NCBI RefSeq assembly: GCF_002958735.1
Contig: NZ_PPGH01000037.1
Location: forward strand, 997,434-1,061,433
Direction: 5' to 3'
DNA length: 64,000 bases
Source of the DNA: Chromatium okenii
GTDB taxonomy: Bacteria; Pseudomonadota; Gammaproteobacteria; Chromatiales; Chromatiaceae
In this document: piece after piece, positions 18,952 to 28,427 of the stretch
Numbering within the stretch: position 1 is the first letter of the stretch
Layout of the letters: each line of letters begins with the position of its first letter
The notes under the pieces: model-generated
The model's input: only the letters and a program-made list of their open reading frames with translations
Told to the model about the DNA's origin: nothing
The model's database searches: none
Translations under genes and position numbers: made by a program

Positions 18952-20778
18952 ATGGAAACATCCTATAAGATTTCAGCCACCGGAATTGCACCGGAAATCC
19001 AAGAAGAAGCAGTACGCGAAGGTTTGCAAAAGCTGATGCGCGGTGATTCAGCGACCTTTGAAAATACCTTTCAACGCATTGTTCAGGGACAGTCGGTAGT
19101 GCTGGTAAAAGGACTTGCTGAAACCCGAGCGCAGGAATTGCTCGCTCGCCTGATTGCCGTGGGGTTGATGTGTCAACTTGAACCGATGACAGCAACCTTG
19201 AGTTTGGTGGCGAAAACTTACCGTTGTCCCGCCTGCGGTCACGAGCAGGAACATAATAGTGATGGAAAACCAGACACTTGCGAACAGTGCGGCGTGGTTG
19301 CCGATGCGTATGTCGCACCGCCGCCGCGCCCCAATCAGGAATTGCGCGATGCGATTGAACGCGAACGGCAGGCGTTGGCAGCACAATTCAAAGTTGCTGA
19401 TGACAAGGAAACCCGCGAGGCTGAACGCAAACGTACTGAAAAATTAAGGAAAATTGCGCGACGCAAGGTTGAAGCGGAATTAGGCATTGATTTTTATAGC
19501 AAAATGCGCCCGTTTCTCGCGCCCAAAGTTTCGATTCCAGTGGTGACGCTGCTGTTGATTGCTGGCGGCACGACCGGCTGGATGCTGTGGAATCAGCAGA
19601 GCGCCAGCCCAGAAATAGCAGCTGCGAATGGAACTGCGGCGAATGCTCAACCCGGATCGGCAGCAGGTTCCGCCGGAGCTGCGGGCGCAGGTGGTGGCGG
19701 TAAAACACAAATCACCATCACTCCACCGCCGGGGCTATCGGTAAATATCGGTGCACCGGGTGGTGCGACTGGCGCAGCAATGTCGTTAGACGCAATGGGC
19801 GGTGCTGGCGGTGGCGCAGCATTGCCCGATGAATTCGGCAATTTACCCGCTTCAGCAGGCGCTCAAACTTCGACGCTTGCCGTCATTCCAACTGCATCAG
19901 CGATGCGCGGCAATACAGAAGCAAATGATCCCGCAATTAACGACGATCCTCGCGTATTAACCGGTTTAGCGTTTTATCGCTTTGATAATGGCGATTTGAA
20001 TACCGCAGCTAAACTATTAGATCGCGTGACGCTGCGTCTTAATGATAAAACCGCAGCGCCGACTTCATTGCCCAACGATCAATTATTGCGTGATGCAGTT
20101 GCGTTACGCGCTGCGCTGGCGGTTCAGTATGCCCAGCGCAATGAAATTGATAGCGCCCAAACGCAATGGAAACGCGCCAATCGTATTGCGGATTCTATCT
20201 CTGCTACGAATGATCAAGCCATGGCTTATGCCAGTTTAGGGCGGGCTGCACATGACAATTCGGTCTTGTCTGCGCAAAAGGATTATTTCAAATTGGCTAC
20301 TGCTGCTGCGAATCGAACAACGAGCAGTCCATTAGCGCAGGTTGAATTATTGGGTGGCGTGGCGCAGGAATTGACGCGAGCAGCACAAAACGAAGCTGGT
20401 TTAAATTTATTTAATAAAGCGACTGCTGCGGTAAATCGTATTCAAGACAATAAGACGCAAGCAGCAGCGCGGGCAGTGCTGGCACAACAATTTGCCGAAA
20501 CCGGCGAGATTCAAAAGGCTGTCGCGCTGCTGGCTGCAACTCCCGATCCGGCACCATCGGCGCGGCGCGTGACGGCGCTTACGGTGATTGCGCACAGCCG
20601 CGCTAAACAGGGTGATTCGGTCTTGGCGCAACGCGATTTTAATGCGGCAATTGCGCAGGCAGGGGCGCTGGCGGATGCGACGGAACGTACTGAAACTTTT
20701 GTGTTTATTGCCCGCCATTTGCTTCAAGCTGGCAACCCAGCGGCGGCCGCGCAAATCATCGCCGCAGTTGGTCAATAA
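18952..20778 (+). CDS. Zinc-ribbon, single-TM protein with C-terminal helical repeats
   Basis: The product has 608 residues and I do not recognise the full architecture. Residues 1-80 form a small alpha/beta domain (VVLVKGLAETRAQELLARL). Residues 91-113 are a zinc ribbon with Cys92, Cys95, Cys110 and Cys113. A charged helical stretch (125-180, likely coiled coil) precedes one membrane helix at about 192-213 (VSIPVVTLLLIAGGTTGWML). A Gly/Ala/Pro-rich linker (215-320) leads to an alpha-helical C-terminal domain of TPR-like repeats (ARAVLAQQFAETGEIQKAVALL). This suggests a cytoplasmic sensor end and a periplasmic protein-binding end. It lies alone between gltBD and the nif genes. Confidence 0.75.
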   Translation: METSYKISATGIAPEIQEEAVREGLQKLMRGDSATFENTFQRIVQGQSVVLVKGLAETRAQELLARLIAVGLMCQLEPMTATLSLVAKTYRCPACGHEQEHNSDGKPDTCEQCGVVADAYVAPPPRPNQELRDAIERERQALAAQFKVADDKETREAERKRTEKLRKIARRKVEAELGIDFYSKMRPFLAPKVSIPVVTLLLIAGGTTGWMLWNQQSASPEIAAANGTAANAQPGSAAGSAGAAGAGGGGKTQITITPPPGLSVNIGAPGGATGAAMSLDAMGGAGGGAALPDEFGNLPASAGAQTSTLAVIPTASAMRGNTEANDPAINDDPRVLTGLAFYRFDNGDLNTAAKLLDRVTLRLNDKTAAPTSLPNDQLLRDAVALRAALAVQYAQRNEIDSAQTQWKRANRIADSISATNDQAMAYASLGRAAHDNSVLSAQKDYFKLATAAANRTTSSPLAQVELLGGVAQELTRAAQNEAGLNLFNKATAAVNRIQDNKTQAAARAVLAQQFAETGEIQKAVALLAATPDPAPSARRVTALTVIAHSRAKQGDSVLAQRDFNAAIAQAGALADATERTETFVFIARHLLQAGNPAAAAQIIAAVGQ

Positions 20779-20886
20779 CAGCAGCGTTGTTGCGAGAACA
20801 ACGCAGTTAAACACCTAAACGTTTGATTTAGTGAACAGTTGGCAGCAAAAACCATTCCGGTCGTTGTCAACTGCCAACTGAAACGC
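20779..20886. other. Spacer with two inverted repeats
   Basis: Two perfect inverted repeats follow the preceding gene: GCGTTGTT/AACAACGC at 20784-20804 and CAGTTGGCAG/CTGCCAACTG at 20836-20880. Neither has a T-run, so termination is uncertain. Confidence 0.5.
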
Positions 20887-20902
20887 TGTGTCGATTCACA
20901 CA
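20887..20902. promoter_or_regulatory. NifA upstream activator site 1
   Basis: Exact TGT-N10-ACA, the binding consensus of NifA, about 100 bases upstream of the sigma-54-like promoter of nifB. Confidence 0.8.
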
Positions 20903-20910
20903 AGCGCACC

Positions 20911-20926
20911 TGTCACGATCCTCACA
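20911..20926. promoter_or_regulatory. NifA upstream activator site 2
   Basis: A second exact TGT-N10-ACA, 24 bases after the first, which is the kind of tandem arrangement expected for cooperative NifA binding. Confidence 0.8.
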
Positions 20927-20989
20927 ATCTCGCTGCTGATCAATCGCAAATACGCAAGTTAAACAAGACGTTTAACTGCCGTTTCCAGT

Positions 20990-21004
20990 AGGCACGCGTT
21001 TGCT
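20990..21004 (+). promoter_or_regulatory. Sigma-54 (-24/-12) promoter of the nifB operon
   Basis: GGCACGCGTTTGCT matches the TGGCACG-N4-TTGCA consensus except that GG and GC are nine rather than ten bases apart. The missing base would lie in the TTT run, in line with the homopolymer deletions seen throughout the window. It lies 65 bases downstream of the second NifA site and about 60 bases before the nifB start. Confidence 0.7.
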
Positions 21005-21065
21005 TAATCCACCTCAAGATTTTCAGATTCCGCAAAGCAGCGGCTTTGCATTGGTGGAGGCGGTG

Positions 21066-22584
21066 ATGACAGTAACGGCATTGAACCAAGGCGACATGCG
21101 CAGCGCAGTGGCTGTGCGGCGAGCAGTTGCGGCAGCACTCCAGTACGGTCGCGCAGCTTCCAGACGCAATTCGGGCAAAAGTCAATAATCACCCGTGCTT
21201 TTCCGAAGATGCGCATCATCACTATGCGCGGATGCACGTCGCCGTTGCGCCCGCCTGCAACATTCAATGTCATTACTGCAACCGCAAATATGACTGTTCC
21301 AACGAATCGCGTCCCGGCGTGGTTTCCGAAGTTTTAACGCCCAATCAAGCGGTTAAAAAAGTGCTGGCAGTCGCAGCTGCCATTCCACAGATGACCGTGC
21401 TCGGCATTGCCGGTCCCGGCGATCCGCTGGCCAATCCCGCTCGCACGTTTGAGACTTTTCGCCAACTCACCGCGCAAGCACCGGACATCAAACTCTGCGT
21501 GTCCACCAACGGATTGGCGCTGCCCGCAGTCATTGATGAGTTGTGCCAGCACAACATCGAACACGTCACCATCACCATTAACTGCGTTGATCCCGACATC
21601 GGCGCGAAAATTTACCCGTGGATTTTCTGGAATAACCGCCGCATCAAAGGGCGACGCGCAGCGGAAATTCTGATTGAACAGCAGCAAAAAGGCTTGGAAA
21701 TGCTGGTGGCGCGGGGCGTGTTGGTCAAAGTCAATTCGGTATTGATTCCCGGCATCAACGACGAACATTTGCAGGAAGTCAGTCGGATTGTGAAAGCCAA
21801 GGGCGCGTTTTTGCACAATGTGATGCCGCTGATTGCTGAAGCGGAACACGGCACGTTTTACGGTCTCAACGGGCAGCGCGGCCCAACCTCGGAAGAATTG
21901 CAAACGCTGCAAGATGCCTGCGCCGGTGACATGCGGATGATGCGCCACTGTCGGCAATGTCGCGCCGATGCAGTCGGAATGCTCGGCGAAGATCGCGGAC
22001 AAGAATTCACCCTTGATAAAATTGAACATCTTGAAGTGGATTACGCCGCTGCGATGGTGCATCGCGCCGAAGTTCACGCGGCAATTGAGCCAAACGCGCG
22101 CGCCAATTCCCGCGCCAGCGCCCCACGCTGCGGAAATGCTGGTGTCGCTGCCGTTGATGAGCAAAGGAACTAAAACGCCGATTGCGCCAGCGCGTCCGGT
22201 TTAATGGCGGTGGCGAGCGGTGGCGGTGGTTTGGTCAATCAGCATTTCGGCGAAGCCAATGAATTCCTGATTTACGAGGCATCGGTGCGCGGTGTGCGTT
22301 TGGTCGGAGCGCGCACCACCGGACGTTATTGTCACGGCAGCGAACAGTGCGAAGCAGGCGAAAACCGTTTGCATAAAACGATTCGCGTATTAAATGGCTG
22401 CGAAGTAGTGCTTGTACCAAAATTGGTTTTGAACCGTGGACAATTGGAAGCTGCCGGAATCATGCCGAATAGCGAACACGCGCTGGAACGAATTGAAGAC
22501 GCAGTGGCAGCGGTTTATCGTGAATTGATTGCTGCGGATTATTTCAAGCAATCTCGTATTGAAACGCAACGATTAACCGCGTGA
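21066..22584 (+). CDS. nifB: FeMo-cofactor biosynthesis protein NifB with NifX-like C-terminal domain (several frameshifts)
   Basis: NifB is the radical SAM enzyme that assembles the NifB-co precursor of nitrogenase cofactors. The ATG at 21066 has GGAGG five bases upstream. The N-terminal GCAASSCGS motif is read in a second frame at about 21104, and from [15 protein letters not shown] the frame is open to 22173. It contains the SAM/4Fe-4S motif [24 protein letters not shown] and [10 protein letters not shown]. Two further shifts near 22120 and 22200 join the NifX-like domain ([16 protein letters not shown] to the end). About four single-base errors must be assumed. The alternative start is a TTG at 21127. 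First gene of the nif operon. Confidence 0.92.
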
Positions 22585-22602
22585 ATTCGGAAGCCGAAAG
22601 CA

Positions 22603-22876
22603 ATGGCATTACAAATTATTGAAAGTTGCGTGAATTGCTGCGCCTGTGAACCACTGTGTCCCAGTCAAGCAATTGTCGCAGCGAAACCGCATTTTCTCAT
22701 CAACGCGAGTCGTGCACCGAATGCGTGGGCGATTTTGCCGATCCGCAATGCGCCAGCATTTGTCCCGTTGAAGGCGCAATTCTCGACTGCGACGGTGTGC
22801 CGCTGAATCCGCCCGGATCATTAACCGGCATCGCGCCTCCGCGTCCGGCGCTGGTCGTCACCGAGTCACCAGCCGT

Positions 22877-22880
<4 letters not shown>
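22603..22880 (+). CDS. 2[4Fe-4S] ferredoxin, nif-associated (one frameshift)
   Basis: The first cluster motif is CVNCCACEPLCP (C-x2-C-x2-C-x3-C). The second is CTECVGDFADPQCASICP, whose C-x2-C-x8-C-x3-C spacing is characteristic of ferredoxins next to nifB (FdxN/FdxB type). The halves are in different frames, joined by one base near 22712. Such ferredoxins supply electrons to NifB or nitrogenase. The stop overlaps the start of the following flavodiiron gene by ATGA. Confidence 0.88.
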
Positions 22881-24922
<2,042 letters not shown>

Positions 24923-25510
24923 ATGATGCCAGCCGCTGCTCGCCACCAGACTTATGACGCCAGCCACGTTTTCGAGCGGCTGATGGTGCGAGCAATTGGG
25001 GCGGGCAATGACCGCGCTTTCGCCAGCATGATTGCGACTCGCGCAACTGGCGGCGGCGCGTTACCGGCGTGGCTGGGGCTGGAGTTGGATAGTTTTCGGC
25101 AGTTGATGGGCTATCACTTTCCGGGCGTGTCGCCGGATGTGCTGACCGCCAGCGATGGTGGAACGCCGCTGGCGCTGGCGCGTCACGAGGAACGCCAAGA
25201 TTTAATCGCGTTGCTGCTGGCGTACCGCGCTGACATTTCGCCCTCGGAAATATGGATGGCGCAGATTGTCGCCGCTGGCTGCATGGCCAACGATCATCTC
25301 TGGCATGATTTGGGGCTGTGGAATCGTGACGAATTGACGGCGCTGATGCAGCGCAATTTTCCGGCGCTGGCAGCAGGCAATGTCCACGATATGAAATGGA
25401 AACGCTTTCTTTACAAACAGTTGTGTGAGACGGCAGCGGTGAATGTCTGCCGCGCCCCGTCCTGCGAGGTCTGCATTGACTATTCGCTTTGCTTTGGCGT
25501 TGAAGACTGA
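24923..25510 (+). CDS. nifQ: NifQ, molybdenum donor for FeMo-cofactor synthesis
   Basis: NifQ is an iron-sulfur-molybdenum protein that delivers molybdenum to the NifEN/NifH cofactor scaffold. The 195-residue product shows the diagnostic C-terminal cluster CRAPSCEVCIDYSLC (C-x4-C-x2-C-x5-C), directly after MKWKRFLYKQLCE, and the upstream helical domain (LALARHEERQDLIALLL, CMANDHLWHDLGLWNR). The frame is intact. It starts at the base after the preceding ferredoxin stop. Confidence 0.93.
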   Translation: MMPAAARHQTYDASHVFERLMVRAIGAGNDRAFASMIATRATGGGALPAWLGLELDSFRQLMGYHFPGVSPDVLTASDGGTPLALARHEERQDLIALLLAYRADISPSEIWMAQIVAAGCMANDHLWHDLGLWNRDELTALMQRNFPALAAGNVHDMKWKRFLYKQLCETAAVNVCRAPSCEVCIDYSLCFGVED

Positions 25511-26423
25511 CGCGCCAGCGGTTGATTCCCCTACCACCAATGTTCTGCACGACCGCGCCATTGCTGCCTATTTAGGTTTGGCGATTGGCGACGCGCTCGG
25601 CGCGACCGTCGAATTTTTAACTCCGCGTGAAATTGTCGAACAGCATGGCGAACACCGCGACATCGTTGGTGGCGGCTGGCTGCGGCTGCGCAAAGGGCGC
25701 GTCACCGATGACACTGAAATGAGTTTGGCGCTCGGTCGTAGCATTTTGAGCAGTGGCGGCGTCAACGCCATTGCAGCAGCGCAGGCTTTTAGCGATTGGA
25801 TGCGCACCAAACCCGTGGACATTGGCAACACCGTTCGGCGCGGCATCAGCCATTTTCGCCAAACCGGAGTGGCGGAAGTGCCGCTGCATGAATACGACGC
25901 GGGCAACGGCGCGTGTATGCGCACGCTGCCGATTGCGCTCTACACGCTGGGCGCGGATTTAGCGACGATCACTGCCGCGCATTGCACCCAAGCCCATGTG
26001 ACCCATCACAATTTGGTCTCAGATGCCGGAACGCTGGCAGTGATTCAAATGGTGCAAATTGGGCTGCGCGGCGGGACACAAGCGGATTTACAGGTCATCG
26101 CCGAGGCGCTGGTGGCTGCCGATGAGCGGTATCGTTTTGATCGGCGGCGGATGGAAAATCCCGGCGGTTACATCGTCGAAACGCTGCGAGCAGTATTTCA
26201 GGCGTTATTTGCCACCGACGATTTTGAAACAGCGTTGATTGATGTAGTGAATCGCGGCGGCGATGCCGATACCACTGGCGCGATTTTGGGCATGATTGCT
26301 GGCGCGTTTTATGGTTTAGATGCCATTCCCAAACGCTGGCTGACGGCATTGGATAAAGATACTGCTGGCGCATGTCGAGAACAGGCATTGGCGTTGATAG
26401 ATGCTGCGCCGTATCTTGATTAA
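25500..26423 (+). CDS. draG: ADP-ribosyl-[dinitrogen reductase] hydrolase
   Basis: DraG removes ADP-ribose from NifH, reactivating nitrogenase after ammonium or dark shock. The ADP-ribosylglycohydrolase hallmarks are present: GLAIGDALGATVEF, the metal-binding DDTEMSLAL, and NRGGDADTTGAILGMIAGA near the C terminus. An ATG-type start further upstream (25443) would overlap nifQ by 68 bases; a TTG at 25500, overlapping the nifQ stop, gives 307 residues, close to known DraG. No draT gene is in the window. Confidence 0.87.
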   Translation: MKTDAPAVDSPTTNVLHDRAIAAYLGLAIGDALGATVEFLTPREIVEQHGEHRDIVGGGWLRLRKGRVTDDTEMSLALGRSILSSGGVNAIAAAQAFSDWMRTKPVDIGNTVRRGISHFRQTGVAEVPLHEYDAGNGACMRTLPIALYTLGADLATITAAHCTQAHVTHHNLVSDAGTLAVIQMVQIGLRGGTQADLQVIAEALVAADERYRFDRRRMENPGGYIVETLRAVFQALFATDDFETALIDVVNRGGDADTTGAILGMIAGAFYGLDAIPKRWLTALDKDTAGACREQALALIDAAPYLD

Positions 26424-26622
26424 ATCTTCCAATCTTTTTCAAAGAGATCAGCCTTTTGAGTTTTTTCAATATGCGAGAAAAATTCTAGGCAGCGCCGCAT
26501 TGTTTAACTGAGAATTGCCGCTTTCTGCGCCGAGTCATTTCCACATATTTTCCAGCAGATAATGCAGTCCATAAACGGTTTGTTAATATCAAAAAGAAAC
26601 TTTTATTTGAAAGGCACACAAC
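26424..26622. other. Intergenic region after draG
   Basis: No coding or structural feature recognised. The last 17 bases before the next gene (AAGGCACACAAC and start) are shared with the DUF29 remnant at 5813. Confidence 0.4.
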
Positions 26623-27111
26623 ATGACTGAATTAAGCACGTTATACGAAACAGATTACAGCGCGTGGACATTGCAAACCGCAGAGTTAATTCGTGCCGGT
26701 CGTTTTACGGAACTTGATATTGAACATTTATTAACCGAACTCAGCGATATGAGCAAAAGCGAACGTGACGAATTGGCAAGCCGCTTACTCATTCTGATTG
26801 CTCATTTGCTAAAATGGGAATATCAATATCAAACGTTAGCTGAACGCTGGCGTGATTTTGATGGGCGCAGTTGGCAACGCACCATTATTGAACAACGCAA
26901 ACGTTTGGCGCTGCGGTTGCGTAAATCCCCCGGCTTGAAAGCAGTTGTCAACGAAGTCATCGCTGAGGTTTATCCTGATGCAATTGATTTAGCGCAGAAA
27001 GAAACGCGCTTGCCCATCACCACATTTCCGCAAAACTGCCTATACAATTTAACGCAACTGTTGGATGATGATTTTTATCCAAATTGTGAGGAAGAAATAC
27101 GATATGACTAA
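26623..27111 (+). CDS. DUF29 family protein
   Basis: 162 residues, all alpha-helical in appearance, with the family pattern LYETDYSAWTLQTAELIRAG, ELSDMSKSERDELASRL, HLLKWEYQ and RSWQRTIIEQR. DUF29 proteins are abundant in cyanobacteria and some gammaproteobacteria and have no established function. This is the intact counterpart of the decayed copy at 5576-5813. It stands alone between draG and ybgC. Confidence 0.88.
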   Translation: MTELSTLYETDYSAWTLQTAELIRAGRFTELDIEHLLTELSDMSKSERDELASRLLILIAHLLKWEYQYQTLAERWRDFDGRSWQRTIIEQRKRLALRLRKSPGLKAVVNEVIAEVYPDAIDLAQKETRLPITTFPQNCLYNLTQLLDDDFYPNCEEEIRYD

Positions 27112-27143
27112 ATTAAGTATAGGTAGTGCCATAATCAGTAAGA

Positions 27144-27170
27144 TAAAGTTGCAAACTTTACCTATTTTTG
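27144..27170 (+). terminator. Weak terminator-like hairpin
   Basis: TAAAGTT and AACTTTA form a 7-bp stem with loop GCA, followed by CCTATTTTT, 32 bases after the DUF29 stop. Confidence 0.45.
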
Positions 27171-27349
27171 CTGGTTAATGGCGACGCATTATAATGGTGT
27201 ATAAATACCAAATTGCCATTATGACTTGCGTAATTTGTGCGGTCACTGCGTCAATCCCGTTTGTCTCACCATTTTGGAGCACCAATGGTTTATTTGTGAA
27301 TTTCAGTTAAACTCTTCACCTTTTCCGCAAACCGAGATGACGATCTGCA

Positions 27350-27775
27350 ATGTCAAATTCTGATTTCAATTCTACACTTGATTGGCCAGTGCGTATTTAT
27401 TATGAAGATACTGATGCAGCGGGGGTGGTTTTTTATGCCAATTATCTGCGTTTTATGGAGCGTGGGCGCACTGAATGGTTGCGTGCGCTCGGTTATGAAC
27501 AAGATGCTCTGCGTCAAGTTGAAGGAATGTTATTTACAGCGCGGCGTATCAATTTAGATTATCTCTCTCCAGCGCGTTTCAATGATTTATTGATGGTGCG
27601 GACTCATTTAACGCATTTAGGCGGCGCAAGTCTGACGTTTACACAAGACGTTCGCCGCGATGCAGATGGAATACTGTGTTGCCGAGGCGTGACTAATGTT
27701 GCCTGCGTCGATGCAATCTCACTGCGCCCGCGTCGTTTGCCGACAACATTGGCGACTGGACTCAAGTGCTGCTGA
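27350..27775 (+). CDS. ybgC: YbgC-type acyl-CoA thioesterase
   Basis: A hotdog-fold 4-hydroxybenzoyl-CoA thioesterase family protein of 141 residues with YYEDTDAAGVVFYANYLRFMERGRTEWL, which holds the catalytic Asp of the family. YbgC usually heads the tol-pal operon, but no tol genes follow here: the gene is isolated, with a hairpin right after it. The frame is intact. Confidence 0.9.
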   Translation: MSNSDFNSTLDWPVRIYYEDTDAAGVVFYANYLRFMERGRTEWLRALGYEQDALRQVEGMLFTARRINLDYLSPARFNDLLMVRTHLTHLGGASLTFTQDVRRDADGILCCRGVTNVACVDAISLRPRRLPTTLATGLKCC

Positions 27776-27796
27776 TTAGAACAGCATTAAATCCAA

Positions 27797-27838
27797 AACC
27801 TTATTTGCTAAAAGGGTTTTTCACTGGCAAATAAGGTT
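27797..27838 (+). terminator. Hairpin after ybgC
   Basis: AACCTTATTTGC at 27797-27808 pairs perfectly with GCAAATAAGGTT at 27827-27838 (12 bp, 18-base loop). The T-run is weak. Confidence 0.55.
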
Positions 27839-27891
27839 GGTGTTTGGGTTATTTGAAATCAAATTTATTGTAATAAACGGACGAATAAGCA

Positions 27892-28159
27892 ATGCCAGCA
27901 ATTAGCATGTTTTATGGGATTATCATTTGTTTATATTTCTATGATAACGAACGGCATCAATTCCCATATATTCATGCGAAGTACCAAGGACAAGAATCTG
28001 CATTTTCAATTATTGACGGCAGTATTAAGTGGTGAATTGCCAATAAATAAAACCCGTTTAGTTCAAGCGTGGATTGAAATTCACCGCGAATCTTTGTTAG
28101 CGAATTGGGAGCTTGCAATTAGCGGGCAAACACCATTTAAGATTGAACCATTACGCTAG
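27892..28159 (+). CDS. DUF4160 domain protein (one frameshift)
   Basis: It begins MPAISMFYGIIICLYFYDN and contains HAKYQGQESAFSIIDG; then the frame breaks near 28027 and resumes as LSGELPINKTRLVQAW and HRESLLANWELA. One missing T in a TATTAAG stretch explains the break. The corrected product of about 89 residues matches the DUF4160 pattern. These genes usually pair with DUF2442, as here, and such pairs are often suspected to be toxin-antitoxin-like. Confidence 0.8.
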
Positions 28160-28168
28160 AGGTTGATT

Positions 28169-28402
28169 ATGGAAACTGTCACTTGTGTTATTCCACGAGA
28201 AGATTATTTTTTAGAATTATGGTTTAACACTGGAGAACATCGTTTATTTGATGCCCGACCTTATTTAGAATGTGGCGTATTTACCCAGTTAAAAAATGTG
28301 GCTTTGTTCAAACAAGCATTTATATCATTAGATACGGTGTGTTGGCCTAACGATTTGGATATTGCGCCAGAGACACTTTATGACCGTTCAACGCCAGCCT
28401 AA
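28169..28402 (+). CDS. DUF2442 domain protein
   Basis: 77 residues; ELWFNTGEHRLFDARPYLECGVFTQLKN and TVCWPNDLDIAPETLYD match DUF2442. ATG at 28169 is ten bases after the DUF4160 stop, so the two form an operon. Function unknown. Confidence 0.83.
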   Translation: METVTCVIPREDYFLELWFNTGEHRLFDARPYLECGVFTQLKNVALFKQAFISLDTVCWPNDLDIAPETLYDRSTPA

Positions 28403-28427
28403 CGTTCATGCCGTGCTGTTTTAAATT

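Noticed and set aside
21334..22164. 276-codon minus-strand open frame inside nifB
   Set aside because: Shadow of the NifB coding sequence; no recognisable motifs.
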